In this document: positions 35,169 through 47,065 of the stretch, piece after piece
How positions within the stretch are numbered: the first letter of the stretch is position 1
Layout of the letters: every line of letters starts with the position of its first letter
From: Salvelinus alpinus
Taxonomy: Eukaryota > Chordata > Actinopteri > Salmoniformes > Salmonidae
Assembly (NCBI RefSeq): GCF_045679555.1
Contig: NC_092100.1
Span: 33,667,106 to 33,731,105 of the forward strand
Reading direction: 5' to 3'
DNA length: 64,000 nt
The notes under the pieces: generated by a model
Told to the model about the DNA's origin: nothing
The model's database searches: none
The model's input: the letters and a program-made list of their open reading frames with translations, nothing else
Program-made: the position numbers and the translations under genes

Positions 35169-35763
35169 TTAACTGCTCAACACAGAATAGCCGCATGTGC
35201 GCACTCCCTCAAGTCGTCTGGGAAAATATAATTTCTATTTTATTCAGCTTTGTTTCATTATTTTCGTCATACTATATAATAATGCCACGGAATTCTAAGC
35301 AGATCTTGTCTGCTAAATGAACTGGTGTAGTCCACAGCAAAATGGCACAGCCAGATGAGGACCTATCATTAGACAACTAAGAGTATGCTATTCTGTTCTT
35401 CTGAAATAGACTACATTTTCTTCATATCATGTTTCTTTAGACCTGTCTAAAATAAATAATGGATTTATTATGAAGGTGTATGCTATATTAGATGGATTTA
35501 TTAGACGTTAAAATGTAGATGTTCCAAAAGGTCTGCATCAATAGCTTGTAGGCTTGTGGAAGCCAGGAGATACTAAATGTGTTTATATTTATTAATGGTC
35601 AATTACCGTGAGACCGACAGTTATTTGCTTGACAATCACCGGCTGAAGAAATTTTGTGACCAGCACAGCCCTAGTTATGATTGATTTGCTTCATGTCAGT
35701 AATGTTTCACACCTGTATGTTTCACCTTGAGATTACAGGCAAACCCATGAGAAACAAAATGTA

Positions 35764-37005
35764 TACTGAACAAGAATATAAATGCAACATGTAAAGTGTT
35801 GGTCCCATGTTTCATGAGCTGAAGTAAAAGATCCTAGACATTTTCCAGATGCACAAAAAGCTTATTTTTCTCAAGTATTTCTGCTTTGCCAGGATAATTC
35901 ATCCACCTGACCGATGTGGCATATCAAGAAGCTGATTGAACAGCATGATCATTACACAGGTGCACCTCTTGCTGGGGACAATAAAAGGCCACTCTAAAAT
36001 GTGCTGTTTTGCTACACAACACAATGCCACAGATGTCTCAGGTTTTTAGGGAGCGTGCCATTGGCATGCTGACTGCAGGGATGTCATTCAGAGCTATTGC
36101 TAGAGTATCGAATGTTTATTTCTCTACCATCAGCCTCCTTCACAGCCGTTTTAAAGAATTTGGCAGTACGTCCAACATGCCTCACAACCGCAGACCACGT
36201 GTAACCACGCCAGCCCAGGACCTACACATCTGGCTTCTTCACCTGCGGGATCGTCTGAGACCAGCCACTCGGACAGCTGATGAAACAGTTGGTTTGCACA
36301 ACTGAAGAATTTCTGCACAAACTGTCAGAAAATGTCTCAGGGAAGCTCATCTGTGACCTCGTCGTCCTCACCAGGATCTTGACCTGACTGCAGTTCGGTG
36401 TCGTACTCGACTTCAGTGGGCAAATGATCATCTTTGATAACCACTGGCACGCTGGAGAAGTGTGCTCTTCACAGATAAATCCTGGTTTCAACTGTACCGT
36501 GCAGATGACAGTCAGCGTGTATGGCGTCGTATGGGCGAGCAGTTTGCTGATGTCAATGTTGAGAACAGAGTGTCCCATGGTAGTGGTGGGGTTATGGTAA
36601 GGGCCTGCCTACTCACCAGACATGTCACCCATTGAGCATGTTTGGGATGCTCTGGATTGACGTGTACGACAGTGTGTTCCAGTTCCCGCCAATATCCAGC
36701 AACTTCGCACAGCCATTGGAAAGGAGTGGAACAACATTCCACAGACCACAATCAACAGCCTGATCAACTTTATGTGAAGGAGATGTGCCGCGCTGCATGA
36801 GGCAAATGGTGGTCACACCAGATACTGACTGGTTTTCTGATCCATGCGCCTACCTTTTTTTTTAAGGTATTGGTGACCAACAGATGCATACCTGCATTCC
36901 CAGTCATGTGAAATCCATAGATTACGGCCTACTGAATTTATTTAAATTGACTGACTTCTTTATATGAAAAAATATTGCATATTGCATTTATATTTTTGTT
37001 CAGTG
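35764..37005 (+). mobile_element. Tc1-like transposon with internal deletion
   Basis: TIRs ACTGAACAAGAATATAAATG (left) and, inverted, ACTGAACAAAAATATAAATG (right), with TA at 35,762-35,763 and 37,006-37,007. The transposase starts at 36,024 (MPQMSQVFRERAIGMLTAGM, then FRAIARVSNVYFSTISLLHS). It is broken by stops from 36,303. The segment with the second catalytic Asp is missing at about 36,600, where GGGVMV-type text runs directly into MSPIEHVWD. Confidence 0.9.
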
Positions 37006-37009
37006 TATA

Positions 37010-37671
37010 TTGTTTCTCCAAAATCTGCATACATGGTACTGAGGGCAGAACTTGGAACAGAATCAATTGTGTAATTTTGGAAGATATTATCTCCACCCAC
37101 CAGAGAGCTTCTAAATCAACACCACCATAAGATTGCATTTCACCCACAGACATTAGTGCTTTGTTATAGCTTTCAATGCAATGCCATTATCAATGCATTT
37201 GAATGGGTTCCCCCCAATACAACACAGAACAAAGACTCAATAGAAAAATAATTATATACAAAGACAGATGCAAACAATTATTCAGGTATTTCCTAAGGGT
37301 TGTCCCTTAAACCAACCATTTGTATATCCACCCAAAAAAGATTAAAGTGAATTCTAGTTTCCAATGCTTATTTATTACAGTGAAATGTATTATAACGTAA
37401 TGTAATATAATGTAGTGTAATTCATTTGTTTATTTCATGTCTGTTTTTATTAGTCTTGTCTGTGTTTTCTGTTGAGGACCACATTGGAATGTGCTGTATG
37501 ATGCTTTCATGTGTTATCTTCTGAGCTCTGTACAGATGCAGGATCTTATTTGATCACCCTGTTGCAGGAGAACTTTCATGCAACTTATAGTGTATTTGAT
37601 GTTTAAAAAAGGATTCTGAAGTTTGTCATTTCCACTTTGAAATTTCAGACATGATTTTCCCTTATGAAAAA
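37010..37671. other. Intergenic DNA, nothing recognised
   Basis: AT-rich, with a short imperfect run of TGTAATATAATG-type units near 37,390-37,425. No gene or repeat was identified. Confidence 0.5.
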
Positions 37672-37673
37672 TA

Positions 37674-39244
37674 CACTGCTCAAAAAAATAAAGGGAACAC
37701 TAAAATAACACATCCTAGATCTGAATGAATGAAATATTCTTATTAAATACTTTTTTCTTTACATAGTTGAATGTGCTGACAACAAAATCACACAAAAATT
37801 ATCAATGGAAATCAAATTTATCAACCCATGGAGGTCTGGATTTGGAGTCACACTCAGAATTAAAGTGGAAAACCACACTACAGGTTGATCCAACTTTGAT
37901 GTAATGTCCTTAAAACAAGTCAAAATGAGGCTCAGTAGTGTGTGTGGCCTCCCCGTGCCTGTATGACCTCCCTACAACGCCTGGGCATGCTCCTGATGAG
38001 GTGGCGGATGGTCTCCTGAGGGATCTCCTCCCAGACCTGGACTAAAGCATCCGCCAACTCCTGGACAGTCTGTGGTGCAACGTGGCGTTGGTGGATGGAG
38101 CGAGACATGATGTCCCAGATGTGCTCAATTGGATTCAGGTCTGGGGAACGGGCGGGCCAGTCCATAGCATCAATGCCTTCCTCTTGCAGGAACTGCTGAC
38201 ACACTCCAGCCACATGAGGTCTAGCATTGTCTTGCATTAGGAGGAACCCAGGGCCAACCGCACCAGCATATGGTCTCACAAGGGGTCTGAGGATCTCATC
38301 TTGGTACCTAATGGCAGTCAGGCTACCTCTGGCGAGCACATGGAGGGCTGTGCGGCCCCCCAAAGAAATGCCACCCCACACCATGACTGATCCACCGCCA
38401 AACCGGTCATGCTGGAGGATGTTGCAGGCAGCAGAACGTTCTCCACGGCGTCTCCAGACTCTGTCACGTCTGTCACATGTGCTCAGTGTGAACCTGCTTT
38501 CATCTGTGAAGAGCACAGGGCGCCAGTGGCGAATTTGCCAATCTTGGTGTTCTCTGGCAAATGCCAAACGTCCTGCACGGTGTTGGGCTGTAAGCACACC
38601 CCCACCTGTGGACTTCGGGCCCTCATACCACCCTCATGGAGTCTGTTTCTGACCGTTTGAGCAGACACATGCACATTTGTGGCCTGCTGGAGGTCATTTT
38701 GCAGGGCTCTGGCAGTGCTCCTCCTTGCACAAAGGCGGAGGTAGCGGTCCTGCTGCTGGGTTGTTGCCCTCCTACGGCCTCCTCCACGTCTCCTGATGTA
38801 CTGGCCTGTCTCCTGGTAGCGCCTCCATGCTCTGGACACTACGCTGACAGACACAGCAAACCTTCTTGCCACAGCTCGCATTGATGTGCCACCCTGGATG
38901 AGCTGCACTACCTGAGCCACTTGTGTGGGTTGTAGACTCCGTCTCATGCTACCACTAGAGTGAAAGCACCGCCAGCATTCAAAAGTGACCAAAACATCAG
39001 CCAGGAAGCATAGGAACTGAGAAGTGGTCTGTGGTCACCACCTGCAGAACCACTCCTTTATTGGGGGTGTCTTGCTAATTGCCTATAATTTCCACCTGTT
39101 GTCTATTCCATTTGCACAACAGCATGTGAAATTTATTGTCAATCAGTGTTGCTTCCTATGTGGACAGTTTGATTTCACAGAAGTGTGATTGACTTGGAGT
39201 TACATTGTGTTGTTTAAGTGTTCCCTTTATTTTTTTGAGCAGTG
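37674..39244 (-). mobile_element. Tc1/mariner-like transposon, nearly intact
   Basis: TIRs read CACTGCTCAAAAAAATAAAG inward on both sides, with TA at 37,672-37,673 and 39,245-39,246. The transposase on the minus strand has only one visible break. Confidence 0.95.
37932..38947 (-). pseudogene. Tc1-like transposase with one frameshift
   Basis: The ATG at 38,947 (minus) opens [21 protein letters not shown] helix-turn-helix region follows ([20 protein letters not shown], with an RRRGGGRRR hook), then [18 protein letters not shown] single-base loss near 38,595 shifts the frame. The rest is open to the stop at 37,932 with [33 protein letters not shown] and NPIEHIWD, giving the complete DD34E catalytic triad. 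An upstream in-frame start at 38,992 is not needed. Confidence 0.92.
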
Positions 39245-39249
39245 TATAT

Positions 39250-39720
39250 CAACCCCTACAAAAATGTCCATTAATTATAATCCATCTAATATTTCACATT
39301 TCTTGTTGCTGCAGGATACTTTTCCTGCTGTAGCAAACTGGCTCAAATTAAGATCTGGCATTCTGTACCTGCATCCTCTTTTATTGTAAAAATCTACCTG
39401 TTCTATTGCCAAATTTGTAACAATATAATAATTGTTTGGTGCTGATTTTGTGGTAGTTTGGTGACGCTAGCAAAAGTACGAATTGAGGTGTGTTTTTTTA
39501 TTTTTTTACCTCACTTAACCCTTTCCCTTTTTTTTCTAACATTGGCCTTACTTAATCCAACCCTAGCCCTGACATTCCCCAAATCTTAACCACTCGCTAG
39601 CATGCCTTACATAGATCTCACCTTATTCATCAAGTTAAATAATTGAACTGTCTGTAATGGTATGTCGATGTATATATTTAGAATTTAACATTACCGCTGG
39701 TGTTCTTCATGCAGCACAGC
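39250..39720. other. Intergenic DNA, nothing recognised
   Basis: No convincing frame or repeat. A degenerate CCTAACCCTTTCCC/TTAACC stretch lies near 39,510-39,600. Confidence 0.5.
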
Positions 39721-40206
39721 TAAATCAAATCAAATTTCATTGGTCACATACACATGGTTAGCAGATGTTATTGCGAGTGTAGTGAAATGCTAGTTCCGAC
39801 AGTGCAGCAATATCTAACAAGTCCACAAAAACTACCTAATACACACAAAACTAAGTAAAGGAATGGAATAAGAATATATAAATGTAAATATATGGATGAG
39901 CAATGACAGAGTGGCATAGGCAAGATGCAATATATGGTATAAAATACAGTATATACATATGAGATGAGTAATGCAAGATATGTAAACATGATTAAAGTGG
40001 CATTAATAAAGTGACTAGTGATCAATTTATTAAAGTGGCCAATGATTTAAAGTCTGTATGTAGACAGCAGCCTCTCTGTGTTAGTGATGGCTGTCTAACA
40101 GTCTGATGGCCTTGAGATAGAAGCTGTTTTTCAGTCTCTAGGTCCCAGCTTTGATGCACCTGTACTGACCTCGCCTTCCGGATGGTAGCGGGGGGAACAG
40201 GCAGCA
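39721..40206 (-). mobile_element. 3' end of a LINE (LINE A family), inverted
   Basis: It starts AATCAAATCAAATTTCATTG, the inverted LINE tail, and follows, inverted, the segment 2500-2955. At its inner end the RT C-terminus can be read on the minus strand near 40,080-40,140. It stops where the Tc1 fragment starts. Confidence 0.85.
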
Positions 40207-41097
40207 GTGAAGAGGCGACTCCGGGATGCTGACCTTCAAGGCAGAGTTCCTCTGTCCAGTGGCTGTGTTATTTTGCCCATCTTAATCTTTTCTTTTCATT
40301 GGCCAGTCTGAGATATGGCTTTTTCTTTGCAACTCCGCCTAGAAGGCCAGCATCCCGGAGTCGCCTGTTCACTGTTGACGTTGAGACTGGTGTTTTGCGG
40401 GTACTATTTAATGAAGCTGCCAGTTGAGGACTTGTGAGGCATCTGTTTCTCAAACTAGACACTCTAATGTACTTGTCCTCTTGCTCAGTTGTGCACCGGG
40501 GCCTCCCAGTCTTTCTATTCTGGTTAGAGCCAGTTTGCGCTGTTCTGTGAAGGGAGTAGTACCAGCGTTGTAATAGATCTTCAGTTTCTTGGCAATTTCT
40601 TGCATGGAATAGCCTTCATTTCTCAGAACAAGAATAGACTGACGAGTTTCGGAAGAAAGTCTTTGTTTCTGGCCATTTTGAGCTTGTAATCGAACCCACA
40701 AATGCTGATGCTCCAGATACTGCATGAACTAGTCTAAAGGAGGGCCAGTTTAATTGATTTTTTAAATCAGCACAACCGTTTTCAGCTGTGCTAACATAAT
40801 TGCAAAATGGTTTTCTAATGATCACTTAGCTCATCCAAATGTATCATTTTTAAAGGCTAACACAATGTGCCATTGGAACACATGAGTGATGGTTGCTGAT
40901 AATGGGCCTCTGTACACCTATGTAGATATTCCATTAAAAATATGCGGTTTCCAGCTACAATAGTCAACATTAACAACATTAACAATGTCTACACTGTATT
41001 TCTGATCAATTTTATGTTATTTTAATGGACCAAAAATGTGCTTTTCTTTCAAAAACAGGGACATTTCTAAGTGACCACATACTTTTGAACGGTAGTG
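40207..41097 (-). mobile_element. 5' half of a Tc1-like transposon
   Basis: The right end reads TTTTGAACGGTAGTG before TA at 41,098. On the minus strand the N-terminal transposase is seen (KQRLSSETRQSILVLRNEGY, SMQEIAKKLKI, 40,450-40,725; then LTSPQLAASLNSTRKTPVST, 40,268-40,462). The catalytic half is missing. The same short block GGCGACTCCGGGATGCTG occurs in both orientations near 40,215 and 40,365. Confidence 0.88.
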
Positions 41098-41099
41098 TA

Positions 41100-42335
41100 C
41101 ATTTGGCAACTATTCCACCTGCAGTCAATAGCGCTACAGCAGATAATCTGGGAATCTGACAACAAGCAAAACATAAACAATGGTCTAACCTTAAACACAT
41201 GGTAGAACAATCTGAAGATACATAAGATGCAGGTAGAATGCCTAACAACCATCTGCCTTATAGAGGATGGTCTCCAGTATTGTTGGACATTGCTGCCTGG
41301 TATCACTATGACCTATTGCATTACAGTTCTAGTTTTAGCATTTGACGGTTCGATTAATGCAGGCCAATGAGAGGTTATCCATTTCAATATGGTGTTTACT
41401 GTTAATAAGCAACCAATGTTAAACCTTTAGGCTTACTGCTTCATTAGGAGGGATATTGAGGAGAAACTGAAATATTCAACACAGAGGACATCAAAGCACC
41501 CACTCTGCAAAATGAGTACCAAACTCCTTGTTAGATATTCACCAATCTCCTAGGATACGGCCGCCACACACAATAATCACCCAGCAAAAATGTTGCCTGT
41601 ATAATGCTCTTGAATAATGCTCTTCTTAAACAATTACTGTTAGCCAGGAGAGGGGCAGGTGTTGGCCTGCACTGTGAGATCTGAAAGGACATCGGCAGAG
41701 TGAAGCAAGAGCGGCACCATTTCAAGGCTTCCGGCGTGACAGCATAACACATCTCAATATCAAAAGACAATAGGAAGGGGGACTGTAAATGGATCGTACA
41801 TCAAGGGACATAATCTAATAAATGGAAGCAGAAATGCCTATATTGCTTATATCCCAATAACATAAGCAGAGGATAACGGATTTGCAAAACATACAGGAAA
41901 TGTTTCCCAAAACTGAAAAAGTAGAGAGGATATATAGGGCCAGGACCAAGCTGCAGCCGGGTTCGTGCCATTTCATTGCTGTCACTGCCCACACATTCAG
42001 TTGATACAATCGCTGAGACACCAAATGCCATGAGAATGTCAGACTCACTTTTTAAAGAGACAACTGTCTCAGTTCCACAACCAACATACAACTCTGTAAC
42101 AACACAACAAATATGAGATATCTCTACCTGTTATGGAAAAATATGTTAATAAATACTGTGGTGAGATCTAAAGAAACCCCAGTTTAAGAGAGAATTCATC
42201 AAGAGAATGAAAATAGCAAGCTCTTTTGATAATGAGTAGCATTTAAGCAGCTCCTTCTACAAAATATTTTCTGTAAACCTTTCAAGTCCTCTCTGTTTTG
42301 GACATGGAACAGAGGCAGATTTACTTCAATGGAAG
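41100..42335. other. Host intergenic DNA, nothing recognised
   Basis: No convincing coding region, RNA gene or repeat. Short open frames on the minus strand lack any recognisable protein text. Confidence 0.55.
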
Positions 42336-42337
42336 TA

Positions 42338-43486
42338 CACTATATATAAAAAAGTATGTGGAAATCCACATATTTCCACATACTGAGTGGATTTGACAAT
42401 TTCAGCCACACCCACTGCTGACAGGTGTATATAAATCAAGCACACAGCCATGCAATCTCCTTAGACAAACATTGGCAGTAGAATGGCCTTATTGAAGAGC
42501 TCAGTGACTTTCAAAGTGGCATCGTCATAGGATGGCACCTTTCCAACAAGTCAGTTCATCAAATTTGTGCCCTGCTAGAGCTGACCCGGTCAACTGTAAG
42601 TGCTGTTATTGTAAAGTGGAAACTTATAGGAGCAATAACAGCTCAGCTGTGAAGTGGTAGGCCACACAAGCTTAAAGAATGGGACCACCAAGTGCTGAAG
42701 TGTGTAGCACATAAATATCACTACCAAGTACCAAACTGCTTCTTGAAACAACATCAGCACAATAACTGTTAGTCTGGAACTTCATTTAATTTTTCCTTTA
42801 TTTAACTAGGCTAGTCATTTAAGAACAAATTATTATTTTCAATGACAGCCTAGGAACAGTGGGTTAACTGCCTTGTTCAGGGGCAGAACGACAGATTTTT
42901 ACCTTGTCAGCTCGGGGATTCGATCTTGCAACCTTCCGGTTCCTAGTCCAACGCTCTAACCACTAGGCTACCTGCTGCCCCATGAGATGGGTTTCCATGG
43001 CTATGCAGCTGCACACAAGCCTAAGATCGCCATGCGCAATGCCAAGTGTTGGCTGGAGTGATGTAAAACTCACCGCCATTGGACTCTAGAGCTGTGGAAA
43101 CGCGTTCTCCGGAGTGATGAATCACGCTTCACCATCTGGCAGTCCGACGGACAAATCTGGGTTTGGTGGATGCCAGGAGAACGCCACCTGCCTGAATGCA
43201 CAGTGCAAACTGTCAAGTTTGGTGGAGGAGGAATAATGGTCTGTGGCTGTTTTTAAATGGTTCGTGCTAGACCCCTTAGTTCCAGTGAAGGGAACTCTTA
43301 ACGCTACAGCACACAATGACATTCTAGACGATTCTGTGCTTCCAACTTTGTGGCAACGGTTTGGGGAAGGCCCTTCCTGTTTCAGCATGACAATTCCCCT
43401 TGCACAAAGCGAGGTCCATGCAGAAATGGTTTGTCGAGAACGGTGTGGAAGAACTTGACTGGCCTGCACAGATCCCTGACCTCAAC
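42338..43486 (+). mobile_element. Tc1-like transposon, split by a SINE and cut by element X
   Basis: It starts CACTATATATAAAAAAGTAT after TA (42,336-42,337). Transposase text is found at 42,500-42,700 and 42,990-43,486 (a shifted [11 protein letters not shown].. region, HDNSPCTK for the second Asp site). It ends at CCCTGACCTCAAC, where the transposase would reach its NPIEH block, because element X begins there. Confidence 0.85.
42785..42981 (-). mobile_element. HpaI-type SINE inserted in a Tc1
   Basis: On the minus strand it starts GGGCAGCAGGTAGCCTAGTG, has the GTTAAC site in GGCAGTTAACCCACTG, and ends in TAGTTAAATAAAGG. Confidence 0.92.
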
Positions 43487-43812
43487 TAGGGCTGTGGCGG
43501 TCACAAAATTTCATCAGCTGGTGATTGTCAAGCAAATAACTAAAATCGGTCTCACGGTAATTGACTGTTAATTAACAAAACACATTTAGCATCTTCTGGC
43601 TTCCAAAGATGCAGACCTTTGGAATATCTACATTTAATCCATGTAAAATAGCCTACACCTTCACAATAAATCTATTATTTATTTTAGACAGGTCTAAAGA
43701 AGCATGATATGAAGAAAAAGTAGTCTATTTCAGAAGAACAGAATTACAAATTGTCCTTAACTTAGGTCCATCTGGCTTTGCCAAATGACTGTGAGCTAAA
43801 CTAGTTCTTTAA

Positions 43813-45240
43813 AACGTCTTTGGGATAGGGGGCGGTATTTTGACGTCCGGATGAAAAGCGTGTCCAAAGTAGTCCATCTTAGGCCCAGAACCTAAGATAT
43901 GCATATTATTAGTAGATGTGGATAGAAAACACTCTGAAGTTTCTAAAACGGTTTGAATCATGTCTGTGAGTATAACGGAACTTATTTGGCAGGCAAAACC
44001 CCAAGGACAAACCATTCAGATTTTATATTTTTGAGGTCACTCTCTTTTCAATGGGTTTTCATTGGGAATCCAGATTTCTAAGCAACTTTCTTGCAGTTCC
44101 TATCGCTTCCATTGGATGTCAACAGTCTTTAGAAATTGGTTGAGGTTTTTCCTTTGAGAAATGAAGAAATAGCACTGTTCAGGACGAGAGTAGAGAGAAG
44201 TGTACTCTTTGTTAGAGGCGAGTGACCTGAAAGCTCGCTACACTTTGTTTTCCTCCGGTATTGAACATAGTATATCCAGTCTTCAATTTTATCGATTATT
44301 TACGTAAAAAAATACCTAAAGTTGTATTAGGAAAGTAGTTTGAAATGTTTGGACAAAGCTTACAGGTAACTTATGAGATATTTTGTAGTCATGTTGCGCA
44401 AGTTGGAACCGGTGATTTTCTGGATCAAGCGCACCAAATAAATGGACATTTTGGATATATATCGACGGAATTAATCGAACAAAAGAACCATTTGTGATGT
44501 TTATGGGACATATTGGAGTGCCAACAGAAGAAGCTCGTCAAAGGTAAGGCTGTCACGACTTCCACCGAAGGTGGCTCCCCTGCATGTTCGGGCGGCGCTC
44601 GGCAGTCGTCGTCGCCGGTCTACTAGCTGCCACCGATCCCTTTTTCCTTTTCTGTTTGTTATGTCTTATTGATTGCACCTGTTTCTTGTTTGAGTTTTGG
44701 TTCAGGACTATTTAAGCCGGTTAGGCCCGCCTGCTTTTGTGCGGGCTTGTTTTCTGTTAGTCTAGGTTGGTTGCGTGTTGTGTTCCCTGTCTGTTTGTGC
44801 CCAGTTTTGGGTTGGACACTTTTGTTTTCGCCTGTTGTTTTGGCGTTAATTTGTGGATACCGCAATAAAGTTCGGTTTCCCCCATTATCATCTGCTCTCT
44901 GCACTTGACTCCGCACCCACCACTCCTGGCTGTGTGACAAAGGCATGAATTATATCTTTATTTCTGCGTTTTGTGTCGCGCCTGGAGGGTTGAAATATGA
45001 TTGTCTGTGTTTGTTTGCTGTGGTGCTATCCTCAGATAATAGCATCGTTTGCTTTCGCCGTAAAGTCTTTTTGAAATCTGATACATTGGCTGGATTCACA
45101 ACAAGTGTAGCTTTAATTTGGTGTATTGCATATGTGATTTCATGAAAGTTAAATTTTTATAGTAATTTATTTGAATTTGGCGCTCTGCATTTTCACTGGA
45201 TTTTGGCCAGGTGGGACGCTAATGTCCCACCTATCCCAGA
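43813..45240 (+). mobile_element. TTAA-type (piggyBac-like) element, copy 3
   Basis: The left side follows TTAA at 43,809-43,812 and matches copy 1 (GATGAAAAGCGTG, ATATGCATATTATTAGTAGA). The right end is GTGGGACGCTAATGTCCCAC then CTATCCCAGAG; the expected trailing TTAA is lost. It contains a solo LTR at 44,551-44,939. Confidence 0.78.
44551..44939 (+). mobile_element. Solo LTR with perfect 5-bp TSD
   Basis: It begins TGTCACGACTTCC and ends GTGTGACA. AAGGC is present at 44,546-44,550 and again at 44,940-44,944. AATAAA lies near 44,864 and a TATTTAAG box-like block near 44,707. No internal region remains, so the LTRs recombined after insertion. Confidence 0.93.
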
Positions 45241-45780
45241 GCAGACAAGATTTGCTTAGAATTCTGTGGCATTATTTTTTATAATTTTATAATTTGAAGA
45301 TTACAAAGTTGAATAAAATTAAAAGTATATTTTCTCCAAACGATTTGAGGGAGTGCGCACATGCAGCTATTCTGTGTTGAGCTGTTAACAAATAAATAGG
45401 TACTCCATTATGTTTCATTTAGAGTTATTAATGTAACTTTAGTTGTTCTACAAACATTGGCCTATATGTTTTGAATTTTAATACATTATAAGGCTGCATG
45501 ATGCGACTCTAATGATGATTTGAAAAATGCTGCTTGAAAGGCACGAGCTCTGATTAGTTTTTTTTTGCGCAGGCTGCACACACTTCACCAGTCTCGCATT
45601 CACAATTTGACAAGCACTTGATAATGCCTCTAATTCCACGGATGCATCCCCTTTGTGTGGTCTTAATGCACCCTAAAGAAATCAATGCCCTTTGCGGCCA
45701 GTGGCTGTTGTGCCCTTGGCTCGGAGTGCTGCATTGTGCCCTTCTCCCCGAGTGCTTCCGAAGCACCTCTCCCTCACATG

Positions 45781-46057
45781 TCTGTTTCACCTTCCTCTGT
45801 TTCTTGCTCCTGTTTCCTAGTGCTTCCCGGTTTTGACCCTTCTGCCTGCCTGCCGTTCTATACCTTGCCCCACCTCACTGGATTATTGACCCGTGCCTTC
45901 CCTGACCCTGAGACTGCCGTTCTGGACCCTTTGCACCTTCTCTGGATTACTGACCCATGCCTGCCTTTGACCTGTCGTTTGCCTGCCCCTGTATTAGAAA
46001 TAAACTTTTGTTTCTTCGACACTGTCTGCATCTGGGTCATACCTGAAACGTGATAAC
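45781..46057 (+). repeat. Gypsy LTR fragment (same family as 24,556)
   Basis: It matches the LTR at 24,590-24,810 and 29,279-29,400: AGTGCTTCC, GTTTTGACC, CTGCCTGCCTGCCGTTCT, GACCTGTCGTTTGCCTG, AATAAA and CTGTCTGCATCTGGGTC appear in order. Confidence 0.8.
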
Positions 46058-46793
46058 AGGATCGGGTCTTTCTTACAGGCTACAAGTGAAGACAGACACA
46101 TCGGGGATGCAACTGCGCACATCCTTATCCAATTACGAGGTGCATATTGAAGATATTGGAAGAACTGTCCACATTGACTTTGTCAGCCAAGAAGATGAGT
46201 AGGCTTAACGAACAGCAAAAGAACTAGCCTATGTCAATCTACTATCCCGCATTGTACAAATTTGACCTGTTCTATTCTGTGAAAGAAATGAATATTCCAA
46301 ACATAGTCTGGGACAGTTGGGGATATGACAGATCCCGATTAATACAACCACTAGCATCAAACATACTTTTTTATGCAATGTGGCTGACAAAACATATCAG
46401 AATGTTTAGCTTAAAATGTTAAACTACTAGGCTATTTCTTCACATTATAAGCACAGCAATGCACACATGGCAGTAGGCTATACGCGCGAATGTATAGAAT
46501 GTCATATTTCTGGGGGGGAGGGCATTTTCATACATAGCCGTTTTACCCCGGTTTTACTGTTTAGAAATCAAATCACTTCATGTATCTTAGTCCTCCCATT
46601 TAAAGGTGCCATAATATTTTGGAGAAATTCACTTACGTGTATTAAAGTAGTCAAAAGTATTTGGTCGCAAATTCCTAGCCGCCATATTCCTAGTACTTGC
46701 AGTTTGTTTTGGTTGTGTTTCAGATTATGTTGATCCCAATAAAAATTAATGGTAACTAATGTATTGCCATTTTGGAGTGACTTTTTTGTAAAT

Positions 46794-47060
46794 AAGAATA
46801 GAATAAGTTTCCGAATACTTCTACATTCATGTGCATGCTACCATGATTACGGATAATCATGAATGAATCGTGAATAATGATGAGTGAAAAAGTTAGAGGC
46901 ACAAAAATCATAGCCCCAAGACATGCTGACCTCTCATCTTCACCAATAACATCGAAGGTTAACATTTTTTAGGGGGGGTATGATCTTTGTTCCTGATGAT
47001 CCATAATCATGGTAGCATCCACATTAATGTAGAAGTGTTCATAAACATCTTATATTCTTC
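46794..47060. repeat. Hairpin MITE with about 60-bp inverted arms
   Basis: The left arm (ACTTCTACATTCATGTGCAT then GCTACCATGATTA) is answered by the inverted right arm (TAATCATGGTAGCATCCACA then TTAATGTAGAAGTG). No coding sequence. Confidence 0.85.
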
Positions 47061-47065
47061 TTTAG

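Larger units (their letters stand above)
22388..35673 (-). mobile_element. hAT-like element X, complete ends, filled with nested insertions
   Basis: The left border is TAGGGCTGT at 22,388 and the right border is its inverse ACAGCCCTA ending at 35,673. GTTATGAT stands immediately outside both (22,380-22,387 and 35,674-35,681), a perfect 8-bp TSD typical of hAT transposons. X sequence occupies 22,388-24,165 and 35,169-35,673. The two pieces meet at adjacent positions when compared with the copy near 45,330-45,450. The intact X is thus about 2.3 kb with no transposase seen. Confidence 0.8.
43487..46480 (+). mobile_element. hAT-like element X, copy 3, with nested insertions; right end missing
   Basis: It begins TAGGGCTGTGGCGGTCAC. 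X sequence is seen at 43,487-43,812, 45,241-45,780 and 46,058-46,480. It is interrupted by a TTAA-type element (43,813-45,240) and by a gypsy LTR fragment (45,781-46,057). The far end (TTAACAGCCCTA) is not found. Confidence 0.75.

Noticed and set aside
43487..46480. Host gene or promoter because of several open frames
   Set aside because: The whole stretch is accounted for by element X, a TTAA element, a solo LTR and a gypsy LTR fragment.
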